This document shows positions 46,788 to 55,801 of a stretch of DNA of 64,000 nucleotides, piece by piece. How positions within the stretch are numbered: the stretch's first letter is position 1; each line of letters starts with the position of its first letter. The notes beneath the pieces are model-generated. The model ran no database searches and was not told the DNA's origin. It saw nothing but the letters and a program-made list of their open reading frames with translations. Origin of the DNA: Myroides odoratimimus (GTDB lineage Bacteria; Bacteroidota; Bacteroidia; Flavobacteriales; Flavobacteriaceae); NCBI RefSeq assembly GCF_001485415.1, contig NZ_BCMQ01000016.1:19915-83914 (forward strand), written 5' to 3'. Made by a program: the position numbers and the translations under genes.

Positions 46788-48347
46788 CTAAGCATTAGTA
46801 TTCTTTAATAAACAACACTTCTTATATTTCTTACCACTTCCACAAGGACAAGGATCATTTCTATTAACCTTTTGCGAATTGATAATTTGATGATTAGTGA
46901 ACTGATTTAAAATAAAATCATTATACATCTCATTACTAAAACTATCCATATCATCATCAAGATCTTCATTACCTTCTAACATCATATTGATTTGTCCAAT
47001 AGTCTTTATTTCTAATTGTAATACTTCATCTAAATCTCCTGTAAGAAACATCATAATCTCTTCTAGATCTCCACAAGCCATGTAATCAACATACTCCAAT
47101 TCAAATAACTTCTCAATCTCTGGCAATAATTCTTTTGCCTGAATATCAACAACATCTCCTATTAAAAGACCTATAAAATCAGGGTCTATTTCTTCTTCTT
47201 TACCCTTGATATAATAATTCATGACATCTTTCAAACACTTTATAACCTCTCTACGTCTTTTAGGTTGAAACAAAGCTAACTGTGAAATAGCAGATGTAAC
47301 TGATGTTTTAGAATAAGTATATATAAGTGGTTTTTTGACGTAATCTAATAATACCTCTATTTGGTTTTGTCCTAATTCGTAGATAATCATCCATAGATAT
47401 TCAGGTAACAGATCAGCAAAATACATGTATAAGTATTCTTCACTCTGTGCTAATACATGCAATAATTTAGGTAAACTCTCTGTTGCTTTTAATTCTCTTA
47501 ATAATAATAAACTATTAAAAACAAAATTATAATTAGAACTATCAAATTCCTCTTTACTAAAATATGTATAACGAGCAATACTATCCTCTAACACAGTCTC
47601 TAAGTCATTTATCAAAGTGGCACGTGGTAAAGCTAACAACATCTGAATATCTTCTTCACTAAGTACTTCTTGTTTGTAAAGAAGTTCTATCTCTTTATGG
47701 CTAAACTTAGGTGCTAACTTCTTTCTTGTCTTAGGCTGCTTAATAGTTGTTCTCATAAAATCTTCTGTCTCCATAGTACTCTTACTAAGAACCTCTGTAG
47801 CAAGAATAAAATTCTCAAAAGCATCTATTAATACTGATTCTGGATTTATCTCTTTAAGTATATCGAGTCTTATTCTGGCTTGCTCAAAATCTCCTTTATA
47901 GACATAATACTGAACAGCTATATTAGACATTGCTTCTACTTCACTTACATGAAATACTGTTCGCTCAGGATACAATACCTTAAGGTCTAAAGAACTACCC
48001 AAAAGTTTTATTACCGTATCAAAGTCTCGATTATCAATACACATTGCTGCTTTATTAACCTTAGCAAATAAATATTCTGGGTGCTTTTTTATTATACTGT
48101 CATTCACCTCAATGGCTTTCTTGGTATTACCTTTTGTGTTATACCAAATCGATAAATAATTTTTAAACTGAGGAATACTAGGGTACGTAGCAATCGTTTT
48201 CTCTAATAACTTATCTCCATTTTTACTTCCTTGTATTGCCACTTCATGCATCTCTCCCATTAATTTTGCAACCTTAGGAGTTATTTTTTCATCTACTAGT
48301 TGATCATAAGTAATAGTATAACCTATTTGCTTTAGTTTTGCCATCAT
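46788..48347 (-). CDS. TPR-type protein with C-terminal SEC-C zinc motif
   Basis: The best start is the ATG at 48347 or 48344 (MAKLKQIGYTITYDQL); a longer frame adds a hydrophobic run. About 518 residues. The N-terminal half has helical repeats of the tetratricopeptide kind (AIEVNDSIIKKHPEYLFAKVNKAAMCI). The C-terminus is RNDPCPCGSGKKYKKCCL, the SEC-C zinc motif known from SecA and other proteins. It is probably cytoplasmic with an adapter-like role; the function is not known. Confidence 0.78.
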   Translation of the reverse strand: MMAKLKQIGYTITYDQLVDEKITPKVAKLMGEMHEVAIQGSKNGDKLLEKTIATYPSIPQFKNYLSIWYNTKGNTKKAIEVNDSIIKKHPEYLFAKVNKAAMCIDNRDFDTVIKLLGSSLDLKVLYPERTVFHVSEVEAMSNIAVQYYVYKGDFEQARIRLDILKEINPESVLIDAFENFILATEVLSKSTMETEDFMRTTIKQPKTRKKLAPKFSHKEIELLYKQEVLSEEDIQMLLALPRATLINDLETVLEDSIARYTYFSKEEFDSSNYNFVFNSLLLLRELKATESLPKLLHVLAQSEEYLYMYFADLLPEYLWMIIYELGQNQIEVLLDYVKKPLIYTYSKTSVTSAISQLALFQPKRRREVIKCLKDVMNYYIKGKEEEIDPDFIGLLIGDVVDIQAKELLPEIEKLFELEYVDYMACGDLEEIMMFLTGDLDEVLQLEIKTIGQINMMLEGNEDLDDDMDSFSNEMYNDFILNQFTNHQIINSQKVNRNDPCPCGSGKKYKKCCLLKNTNA

Positions 48348-48384
48348 TAGAATTATTAAAATACTTATGCTAAAATAAAGCAAA

Positions 48385-48418
48385 AAAACCTTAACAGAAT
48401 AAACTCTATTAAGGTTTT
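48385..48418 (-). terminator. Terminator of TonB-dependent receptor gene
   Basis: AAAACCTTAACAGA / TCTATTAAGGTTTT with one mismatch. On the minus strand it is followed by TTTTTTT, 77 bp after the receptor stop at 48495. Confidence 0.75.
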
Positions 48419-48494
48419 CTTTTTATCTAAAATAAGATGTATTAAATGTTATCACAGATTGCTGTCAAAAATTTAAAATCCGTGATATAAATAT

Positions 48495-50921
48495 CTAAAA
48501 ATTGTATCCTAAAGACACCATCACATTACGAGGTGCGCCTGCGAATACTCTCGTATAGTCAAAACCTCCAAGGAAGTAATATTTATCAAATATATTATTC
48601 ACATTGACAGCTAATTTAAACTTATCTAAGTGATAATACACTGCTGCATTCGCCGTCATATAAGCTGGTAGATATCCCCACTGAGCATTCCCCTGAGTAT
48701 CTTTACCTACACTTTCACTTAACCTTCTCTGATCGACATAATAAGCTCCTGCTCCGAATCCCAACCCTTTAAGTGCTGTATCTGAAAAAACATACTTTAA
48801 CCAAATACTAGCTGAGTTCTTAGGAGCTCCAGGTAACAATTGTCCTTCTTCTGAAGCGATAGCAGACTCTTTTACCTCTGTGTCATTATAAGTATAGTTG
48901 GCCATAATTTGAAACTCTTTTGTAAGCTGTCCTCTCATATCTAACTCTACCCCTTGAGAGATTACTCTACCTGACTGTCTATACACTGGTAATCCTGCTT
49001 CTGTCAACTGTCCTGTACCGATAAGCATATCTCTTCTCTCAATTCTAAATAAAGAGAAATCCATTTGCAACTGATTATCAAAGAAACCTGTTTTTAGCCC
49101 TGTCTCTACTTGGAAACTCTTCTCTGACTTAAACGCACTATCCGCTCCGTAATCTTTATAATTTGCTACAAAGTTAGCAGCCACTGGCACATACCCCTGA
49201 GAATAACTAGCGAAATAATTAATCTTATCATTGATTAAATAAGTTAACCCAACTCTAGGTAGCCAAGCATTCTGAGTGGCTGTAAAAGGGACCTTGGTAT
49301 CTGTACTCTCTGACTTATAACTCTCATGTCTCAATCCCAATACCATTTTTAATCTTTCTCCTACAGAGATTTGATCTTGGATATAAACTCCTGTGCTCTT
49401 GTAAGGACTCATAAAAGGATATTGTGTATTTGATCTCCATACATAATTAGTAATATCAGCACCTTGATATACAGGATTATTCATGTCAAAAGTCAATGCG
49501 ACTACCTCTCCATTCTCTTTCTTACTACGCGCCTCGCGTTGGTAGCTATTTTTATCACCCTTATACTGAGCATAATCTACTCCAACTACGATATGGTGGT
49601 CAATATTCTTACCATATTTATCCCATTTTAAATAAGATACGAAGTTATCCGTATACTCCTTACCATGACGATCAAAGAAGCGCAGATTCACCACTGTGTT
49701 CTCAGGTGGGTTAGCATACGTATTTAGTGTTCTGTGCTCATTTAAATCTTCTTCATAGATAGATTTCATATAATTCACATGTAGATTTACATTATCTGTA
49801 ATACGCTGTGTTAAGCGTCCGCTAAGTGTCGTAGTCTTGGTCCTAAAGTAATCTGAAGGTTGGCTCAAGGTAAATGTACGTGGCAAAGCGTATAAATCTC
49901 CTCCCTTAGTACTCATACCTCTATCTAAATAACCATTGAATTGATCGAATACTAAATCTACATCAAACGTTGTTCCCTCCACTGGTTTAAACGTGAACGA
50001 AGGTGCTACTGCGAAGTTCTTGCGGTTATTAATATCTCTAAAGGTTTTAGAACTTTCGTACCCTGCATTTAAACGATATAATATCTTCTTATCTTTATCA
50101 ATAGGTCCTCCTACATCAATAGTAGTTCTTAAAGTCTCAAAGCTCCCTGCTGAGAAATTAATTAATCCTTTATGATTTACTAATGGTTTTTTAGTCACCA
50201 TATTAATTGTTCCCCCAGGAGCAATATCTCCAAATAAAGAAGCCCCTGGTCCTTTAAGTACTTCAATACTCTCAAAGTTAATCGTCATCGGCGAACGATA
50301 GTAACTCTCTCCAAAACCATAGGCAGAACGCATTCCATTTATTAGACGAATACCATTGTCATAACCACTTTTAAATCCACGAATAACAAACTCATCATAT
50401 ACAGATGCTTGTGTTACACCTGCCAAATCAGGGATTACATCTGCTACTTGGAACACTTGTTTGTCCTCCATTAACTCACTTGATACAATCGAAATAGACT
50501 GAGGCAAATCCTTTATTCTCCCATTGTACTTTCCCCCTAATACTGTAGAGTTGGTTAAATATGAATTATTTCTTCTTGCCGTTACTAGAATCTCTTGCAA
50601 TTGACTCACATCTTCTTCAAGCTTAACGACAAAACCTTCTTTATAGTTCTCCTCTGTAAGTTCTACTGACTTCTGCTTATAGCCTAGGGCATTAATCTGT
50701 AATAACAGAGGAAACTGTACTTGATCTATTGTTTTAAACTCCCCTCGCTCATCACTCTCTTCTACATGATCAGTACCGATCGTAACAGTAGCATAAGCTA
50801 TGGGATTATTCTTCTCTCCTAATATTCTACCCGATATCTTCTGAGAAGTTTGGGCATTAGAGAGATAAGGAAGTAATAGAGACAATGCTATTATTCCTGA
50901 TTTACGTAAATATGTTTTCAT
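48495..50921 (-). CDS. TonB-dependent siderophore-type outer-membrane receptor (candidate nickel/metallophore receptor)
   Basis: 808 residues. A signal peptide (to about 23) is followed by a carboxypeptidase-D-like domain (about 28-110; GRILGEKNNPIAYATVTIG), plug (about 130-240; LPQSISIVSSELMED, VLKGPGASLFGDIAPGGTINMVTKKPL, diagnostic of the siderophore-receptor group) and a 22-strand barrel ending NVMVSLGYNF. It lacks an STN domain, so it does not signal through FecR. It normally imports ferric siderophores; the nickel assignment comes only from its position beside a binding-protein importer and hypA/hypB/ureE2. A 213-bp gap with an 11-bp repeat precedes it. Confidence 0.85.
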   Translation of the reverse strand: MKTYLRKSGIIALSLLLPYLSNAQTSQKISGRILGEKNNPIAYATVTIGTDHVEESDERGEFKTIDQVQFPLLLQINALGYKQKSVELTEENYKEGFVVKLEEDVSQLQEILVTARRNNSYLTNSTVLGGKYNGRIKDLPQSISIVSSELMEDKQVFQVADVIPDLAGVTQASVYDEFVIRGFKSGYDNGIRLINGMRSAYGFGESYYRSPMTINFESIEVLKGPGASLFGDIAPGGTINMVTKKPLVNHKGLINFSAGSFETLRTTIDVGGPIDKDKKILYRLNAGYESSKTFRDINNRKNFAVAPSFTFKPVEGTTFDVDLVFDQFNGYLDRGMSTKGGDLYALPRTFTLSQPSDYFRTKTTTLSGRLTQRITDNVNLHVNYMKSIYEEDLNEHRTLNTYANPPENTVVNLRFFDRHGKEYTDNFVSYLKWDKYGKNIDHHIVVGVDYAQYKGDKNSYQREARSKKENGEVVALTFDMNNPVYQGADITNYVWRSNTQYPFMSPYKSTGVYIQDQISVGERLKMVLGLRHESYKSESTDTKVPFTATQNAWLPRVGLTYLINDKINYFASYSQGYVPVAANFVANYKDYGADSAFKSEKSFQVETGLKTGFFDNQLQMDFSLFRIERRDMLIGTGQLTEAGLPVYRQSGRVISQGVELDMRGQLTKEFQIMANYTYNDTEVKESAIASEEGQLLPGAPKNSASIWLKYVFSDTALKGLGFGAGAYYVDQRRLSESVGKDTQGNAQWGYLPAYMTANAAVYYHLDKFKLAVNVNNIFDKYYFLGGFDYTRVFAGAPRNVMVSLGYNF

Positions 50922-50987
50922 TAGTAAATGTGTTTCTTAATTTATATCCGATATAGATCTCCTAAAGTTTGTTACTACTTGGGAATG

Positions 50988-51053
50988 AATCCGTAGTAAG
51001 TCCGTTATGAGTCCGTAGTGAGTCCGTTATTTTGCTTAAATTAACGGACTCAC
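50988..51053. repeat. 11-bp tandem repeat and dyad before the receptor gene
   Basis: Four 11-bp units (50988-51031): AATCCGTAGTA, AGTCCGTTATG, AGTCCGTAGTG, AGTCCGTTATT. Then comes a perfect 11-bp inverted repeat GTGAGTCCGTT (51018-51028) with AACGGACTCAC (51043-51053) and a 14-nt loop. The unit length is close to one helical turn, so a protein could bind each unit on the same face. Confidence 0.7.
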
Positions 51054-51134
51054 CATGAACTTACATTATAATCACTCAATTCTTATTCAAAGCTAGAGGT
51101 GCTGTAAACTCATAGTAACAATTTATAATCCGTA

Positions 51135-51641
51135 CTATTTATCCCTAACCGTTCTATCCATATGTAATGTCTCAAACTCACCATACATCGTCGTTTTAAT
51201 GAGTTGAAAACCTTGTTTTTGCCAATATTCAAAAGCGCCTGTTAAGAAAGGATGCGTATGTAAATACAGTATATCTATCCCTTTCTCCTTGGCTACTTCT
51301 AATAAAGCATTAAACAACATGGTTGCTAATCCCGTTCTTCGATAAGCAGGTTCTACAAAAAGACGAGCGACCTCTACTGTACGACTATCTCTATAATCTA
51401 AATAGTCAAACCGATAATCATAAGGCATCATCCCTATCACACCCATGATATTATCATCACAATCTCTTGCCTGTAGAAAACATCCATCTGGATGTAAGAG
51501 ATAAGTCTGTTCAAAGTGTAAAAGGTCTCGGGGGACTATAGTACTATCTAGCATAGGAAAAAGACCTTTTCTGAATGCTTTGACATATTCTTTTATATCT
51601 TGAGCTTGGTGTAACTCTACTTTACTGATCTGAATATTCAT
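51135..51641 (-). CDS. GNAT-family N-acetyltransferase
   Basis: 168 residues. The acetyl-CoA-binding region is ARLFVEPAYRRTGLATMLFNALLEVAKEKG, the GNAT motif A (R/Q-x-x-G-x-G/A, with TGLAT). Other strands are GVIGMMPYDY and FEYWQKQGFQ (in related enzymes the family's late motif). It is cotranscribed 8 bp after the ABC ATPase. Its acyl acceptor is unknown, and whether it belongs functionally to the importer is unclear. Confidence 0.85.
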   Translation of the reverse strand: MNIQISKVELHQAQDIKEYVKAFRKGLFPMLDSTIVPRDLLHFEQTYLLHPDGCFLQARDCDDNIMGVIGMMPYDYRFDYLDYRDSRTVEVARLFVEPAYRRTGLATMLFNALLEVAKEKGIDILYLHTHPFLTGAFEYWQKQGFQLIKTTMYGEFETLHMDRTVRDK

Positions 51642-51649
51642 AATACCAA

Positions 51650-52417
51650 CTATATTAAAGGCATAAACATAGGTTTGCCTTGATTATCTATACGGTGTAA
51701 TGGCAACTGATAAGTCTCTTCTAACAATCGGTGTAACTCTTCCCCTTGTACCTCTTGAATATCTATCAACTGTTTATTTTGCATCAGATAAAATCGCTCT
51801 CCATACATAAACGCAAGATTGGGGTCATGCATTACACAGAGTACAGTAGTACCTTCTTCTGCTAATTGTTTAATACACTTCAATACTGCTACCTGATAAT
51901 GTAAATCTAAATGATTAGTAGGCTCATCAAGCATCAACACCTCTGGCTTTTGCACTAATACTCTACACAATAAGACTAACTGACGCTCTCCACCCGAAAG
52001 TGAGGTATAAGGCTTATCTATCAGATGAGATAATTGAAAGCGAGATAATATATCGACTACCTCTTGAAAATCTTGTTCTGCAGGAGCAAACTTCGCAAAA
52101 GAAGCCCTCCCTGTTAGAATAACTTCTTTCACCGTAAAAGGAAAAGTAGTCTGATGAAACTGATTTAAGAATCCTATACGCATATATTGTTCTTTTCCAA
52201 GTTTAATCATTCTGCGTTCTTGTCCATCAAAACACACCTGTCCGTGATACTTCTTTTCTAAACCTGCTAGGATATTAAACATCGTAGACTTACCACTTCC
52301 ATTTCGCCCTAGTATAATAGAGAGTTTACCTCGCTCAAAAGACGCATTCACCCTGTCTAAGACCACTTCTTTAGCATAAGAAAACACTAAGTCTTGTATT
52401 TCTATCAACTGTCTCAT
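51650..52417 (-). CDS. ABC transporter ATPase (FecE/BtuD-like)
   Basis: The start at 52417 (MRQLIEIQDLVFSYAKEVVLDRVN) or the one three codons earlier overlaps the permease stop by a few bases. About 255 residues. Walker A is GRNGSGKST, the signature is LSGGERQ, Walker B is VLMLDEPTNHLD and the H-loop is VMHDPNLAF. It powers the permease encoded just upstream, for iron-siderophore, vitamin B12 or nickel-type uptake. Confidence 0.93.
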   Translation of the reverse strand: MRQLIEIQDLVFSYAKEVVLDRVNASFERGKLSIILGRNGSGKSTMFNILAGLEKKYHGQVCFDGQERRMIKLGKEQYMRIGFLNQFHQTTFPFTVKEVILTGRASFAKFAPAEQDFQEVVDILSRFQLSHLIDKPYTSLSGGERQLVLLCRVLVQKPEVLMLDEPTNHLDLHYQVAVLKCIKQLAEEGTTVLCVMHDPNLAFMYGERFYLMQNKQLIDIQEVQGEELHRLLEETYQLPLHRIDNQGKPMFMPLI

Positions 52418-53412
52418 GCGCTCCAACTCGTTAAACTCTTCTTCATCAAATAAATAAATATAGGTGCTCCTATAATCATCGTAAACACTCCTACTGGAAT
52501 CTCAAAAGGCATTACAGCACGAGAGAAATCATCTATCAACAATAGAAAAGAACCTCCTATACTGATATTAGCCCAAACGCCAATATTATTATTAGGTCCG
52601 AATACCATTCTACTCATGTGAGGTACGATCAGTCCGAATAGACTAATCACTCCAACTGCAGCTACCGAAGAAGCAGTAATCATCGTCGCTACACAGATAA
52701 GAACAAGCTTCAAATACTTCGGGTTCACCCCTACGGCTAAAGCTTCATTATCTCCTAACGACAAAAGGTTAAGCTTCCAACGCAGTAATACAATTATAAA
52801 TAAGCCCAAAAGTATAGGTGCAAAAGCGGTATATACTTTAGACCAAGAAGCGGTGTGTAAGTTTCCCATTGTCCATTGTACTATCGCTTGTAGTTTATAA
52901 GGGTCACTCATGTATTGTAACAAGGTTAGCAAAGCTGTAAATACTCCTGATACGATAATCCCTGACAAGACCATACTTACTATAGAAGTACGACTCCCTG
53001 CATAAGATACTGTATAAGTCAATGCTACAGCACATATCCCAAAGGCAAAGGCAGATAGATTAATCGATATAAAAGGAAATAGCATAGCTAGAGCAGCTCC
53101 GAAGGCAGCTCCTGAAGAGATACCTAAAGTAAAAGGGTCTACTATAGGGTTGCGAAAGATGGCTTGTAACACTCCTCCTGATACAGCAAGAGAAGCTCCT
53201 ACTAAAAAGGTTAAGATAATACGAGGCAAACGCACTTTCCACAAAATAGTCTCTATCGGGTCTGTAGAAAGTTCTGAACTACTAAACCACTTCACAGCAT
53301 GGCTAAATAGTTCTGCTGGAGATAAAGTCCCCGTAGTTCCCAACATAAGAGACCCTATTAATAACCAAATAGGGATAATCCACAATAACCCAACTTTAAT
53401 GCTATATCTCAT
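52414..53412 (-). CDS. FecCD-family ABC transporter permease
   Basis: 332 residues, about 10 spans. Family motifs are VRLPRIILTFLVGASLAVSGGVLQAIFRNPIVDPFTLGISSGAAFGAALAM near the start and GLIVPHMSRMVFGPNN in the middle. Permeases of this kind normally act as homodimers. It overlaps the ATPase gene and follows the binding-protein gene by 7 bp. Confidence 0.93.
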   Translation of the reverse strand: MRYSIKVGLLWIIPIWLLIGSLMLGTTGTLSPAELFSHAVKWFSSSELSTDPIETILWKVRLPRIILTFLVGASLAVSGGVLQAIFRNPIVDPFTLGISSGAAFGAALAMLFPFISINLSAFAFGICAVALTYTVSYAGSRTSIVSMVLSGIIVSGVFTALLTLLQYMSDPYKLQAIVQWTMGNLHTASWSKVYTAFAPILLGLFIIVLLRWKLNLLSLGDNEALAVGVNPKYLKLVLICVATMITASSVAAVGVISLFGLIVPHMSRMVFGPNNNIGVWANISIGGSFLLLIDDFSRAVMPFEIPVGVFTMIIGAPIFIYLMKKSLTSWSA

Positions 53413-53419
53413 ATATGGT

Positions 53420-54427
53420 TTATTTCTGACCTTTTGTATTGTATAATATATTCATCGCTTCATCTATCTCTGCTCTTAGTGCATCTTCTGTGTACTCAGG
53501 GTAACTCCATTGACGAACTTGTTTGGCAAATAATAAAAACTTCACTGTGTGAGGATCGTATAAGAATGAAGGCTTCATGACCTTTACTTGTTTATTTACT
53601 ACTGCAGGTAGATTAGCTAATTCGCTTAACCCATATACATCACGCTCATTTGAGTTCCACAGAAGGATGATATCAGGATTCCATTTGTACAGCATCTCCG
53701 CTCCTACATTAGGAGCTTGCATCTCTAAAGGGCATGCATTAATAGCACCTGATAATGTAATCGCCATATCCATTAAAGTACCTTTACCCGAAGTAGAAAG
53801 CACTCGTCCTTTAGACCAAGCATAATATACTTTCTTTGGGCTTTCTACCTTAGAAGCTTCCATTTCTACTACTTCTTTTTCTATATAATCTGTGATTTTA
53901 GTAGCACGATCAGCTTTCCCCAGTAGTGTTCCTATTCCCTTAAGTTCACTGATAATTCCTTTTTGATCTTCACTTGCAATGGTAAATACTGCGATACCTA
54001 GATCTTCTAGTTGCGCTACAGCTTCTGCATCTTGATCAAAAGTGATGACTAAGTCTGGCTGAAGTCCTATAATCGCCTCCACATTAGAAGACCCTCCACC
54101 GAAAGTAGGTGTGGCAATCTCTTTCTTTGCCATACGACTATCTAAAGTAGATAGAAAAGAGAAAGTATCTTCATTCAAATAAATTTGTTGAGGAATACCC
54201 ACTAACTTCTCTTGTGCATCTAACATAAATACATCGTCTACTAGAGCCTCGTATAAAGCTACTACTCTAGTAGCAGGCTTAGATAAACGAACCTCTTTAC
54301 CTCTACTGTCTATTGCTACAAGTTCTGTTGAGGTTGGTTCTGTAGATTGTGTTGATTCTGTACTTTGTTTACACGATTGTAATAATACAAGTGAAAACAA
54401 TACAGTTAATAAATATCTTAATTTCAT
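53420..54427 (-). CDS. Periplasmic substrate-binding lipoprotein of the importer (BtuF/FecB-like)
   Basis: 335 residues. The lipobox LLQSC (Cys19) makes it a lipoprotein. The two-lobed binding fold is seen in PATRVVALYEALVDDVFMLDAQEKLVGIPQQ, EAIIGLQPDLVITFDQDAEAVAQLEDLGIAVFTI and WNPDIILLWNSNERDVYGL. No His-rich nickel site is obvious, so the ligand cannot be read from the sequence. The gene begins the importer unit and lies 199 bp after the ureE-like gene. Confidence 0.9.
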   Translation of the reverse strand: MKLRYLLTVLFSLVLLQSCKQSTESTQSTEPTSTELVAIDSRGKEVRLSKPATRVVALYEALVDDVFMLDAQEKLVGIPQQIYLNEDTFSFLSTLDSRMAKKEIATPTFGGGSSNVEAIIGLQPDLVITFDQDAEAVAQLEDLGIAVFTIASEDQKGIISELKGIGTLLGKADRATKITDYIEKEVVEMEASKVESPKKVYYAWSKGRVLSTSGKGTLMDMAITLSGAINACPLEMQAPNVGAEMLYKWNPDIILLWNSNERDVYGLSELANLPAVVNKQVKVMKPSFLYDPHTVKFLLFAKQVRQWSYPEYTEDALRAEIDEAMNILYNTKGQK

Positions 54428-54477
54428 AATTCTTAGAATTTACTCGTCACGGATTACAAATCTGCGACAACTGAGTA

Positions 54478-54572
54478 CGGTTTATAGTTAACAGCTTACA
54501 GTTAACGGTCTACAGTTAACGGTTTACGGTTTACAGTTAACGGTTTACAGTTTACAGTTTACGGTTTACAGT
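54478..54572. repeat. Heptanucleotide repeat array 1
   Basis: About thirteen 7-bp units with consensus C(A/G)GTTTA (for example CAGTTAA, CGGTCTA, CGGTTTA, CAGTTTA) run without gaps between the importer's binding-protein gene and the ureE-like gene. Confidence 0.8.
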
Positions 54573-54584
54573 ACTATCAGGCTT

Positions 54585-54640
54585 CTGTTTCCTGTTTTCA
54601 GTTTCCAGTTCCCTGTTTTCAGTTCCCTATTTACTGTATT
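54585..54640. repeat. Heptanucleotide repeat array 2
   Basis: Eight 7-bp units of the kind C(T/A)GTTTC: CTGTTTC, CTGTTTT, CAGTTTC, CAGTTCC, CTGTTTT, CAGTTCC, CTATTTA, CTGTATT. The last two run into the 3' end of the ureE-like gene (stop at 54627). It keeps the 7-bp spacing of array 1 but is pyrimidine-rich. Confidence 0.7.
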
Positions 54641-55076
54641 TCTTTTTAAGCAAATGTTGTGTGAGCAACTGTCTCTTCTCTAGCACAATATTATTTGCAA
54701 ACTTGTTTGCCAATTGTTCATATAGATTACCGTCATAAGGCACTAAGAAGGTGTTATCTCCTTCTATAAACACAGGTAGATGCCTATTGCCTATATAAAA
54801 AGAGAAATCAGCTACCTCTTGTCCTTTATCCGATTTAAACTGTATTGTTAAAGTGGGTTTAATAACAAGTTGAGCGATTAATTCTCCTTGACAATACAAT
54901 GAATCAGCGTGTTGCCAGTCCCTATTCTCCTTCAGTAGATGTAGTTCAACCCCGTTAGTAGTCAATCGATGAAATAGATGCTTTTGTGTTTCGAACCATT
55001 CGATTTCAAATACATCTATTCCCTCAACAATTCGTTCACGAGGTTGAATATCATCTATATAAATTGTTTGTTGCAT
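54627..55076 (-). CDS. Second UreE-like nickel metallochaperone
   Basis: 149 residues. Aligned by eye with the UreE at 40648, the shared features are FEIEWFETQKHLFHRLTTNGVELHLL (YIEWYQVEKRIQRLVTADGVSIAI in the other), GELIAQLVIKPTLTIQF, and FYIGNRHLPVFIEGDNTFLVPYD (EIGNKHIPLFAEGNSLYMPYE), including the nickel-ligand His. There is no His-rich tail. It is cotranscribed with hypB (7 bp) and hypA. It probably carries nickel from the importer or HypB pool to UreG. Confidence 0.82.
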   Translation of the reverse strand: MQQTIYIDDIQPRERIVEGIDVFEIEWFETQKHLFHRLTTNGVELHLLKENRDWQHADSLYCQGELIAQLVIKPTLTIQFKSDKGQEVADFSFYIGNRHLPVFIEGDNTFLVPYDGNLYEQLANKFANNIVLEKRQLLTQHLLKKKYSK

Positions 55077-55083
55077 AGGTGAA

Positions 55084-55791
55084 TTACTCTGCTGCGTTTG
55101 CTTTTTTAGCTTTTACACGTTCTTTTAACCATTCGCACCACTCGTCTATTCCCTCTCCATTCGTTGTACTAATCGTCAATACTTCGATATTTGGGTTAAC
55201 CTCTCTAGCATCTTTCGTTACATTCTCTACTGTAAAAGGAACATAAGGAAGTAAGTCGGCTTTAGACACTAACATTAATTCACTAGTCAAAAACATACGA
55301 GGGTATTTCTTCGGCTTGTCATCTCCTTCTGTAGTTGCTAATAAAGTAACTCTATAGTCTTCTCCTAAATCAAAAGCAGATGGACATAATAAGTTCCCTA
55401 CGTTCTCTATGAATAATAAATCCGTTCCTTCTAGGTCAATATGATCTAAAGCTTGAAGAATCATCTGTGCTTCAATATGACACATTCCTCCTGTTACGAT
55501 CTGAAGTGCATTTAACCCTACTTCTTTCATACGAACAGCATCTCTATCAGTCTCTGGATCACCTACTAATACTGATATGTTTAAGTCTTTTCCTAGACGT
55601 TTACCTGTTTCTTGCATTAAAGTTGTCTTACCAGAACCAGGAGAAGAACAAACATTAATAACACAAACATTCTTTAAGCGTTCTCTAATAGCATTAGCTA
55701 CAAAGTCATTTGCTTTTAACAAGTGTAATGTGGTATTATCACATTGTAATGAACCTACGCGATTTCCTAAACTTTTTGGATTCGATGCCAT
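55084..55791 (-). CDS. hypB: Nickel-insertion GTPase HypB
   Basis: 235 residues. Walker A is SSPGSGKTT (49-57), switch regions GDPETDRDA and IENVGNLLCP, the conserved metal residues C104-H105 in GGMCHIEA, and SKADLLPY (NKxD-type specificity). It lacks the N-terminal His-rich stretch and the CxxCGC nickel motif of some members. HypB loads nickel into hydrogenase and, with HypA, into urease in Helicobacter. No hydrogenase gene is in the window, so urease is the likely target. It is 10 bp after hypA. Confidence 0.93.
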   Translation of the reverse strand: MASNPKSLGNRVGSLQCDNTTLHLLKANDFVANAIRERLKNVCVINVCSSPGSGKTTLMQETGKRLGKDLNISVLVGDPETDRDAVRMKEVGLNALQIVTGGMCHIEAQMILQALDHIDLEGTDLLFIENVGNLLCPSAFDLGEDYRVTLLATTEGDDKPKKYPRMFLTSELMLVSKADLLPYVPFTVENVTKDAREVNPNIEVLTISTTNGEGIDEWCEWLKERVKAKKANAAE

Positions 55792-55801
55792 AAATAATGA
55801 T

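Noticed and set aside
54478..54640. Attachment site or replication origin iterons
   Set aside because: Seven-bp degenerate units without integrase, dnaA or replication genes nearby are better read as simple sequence repeats.
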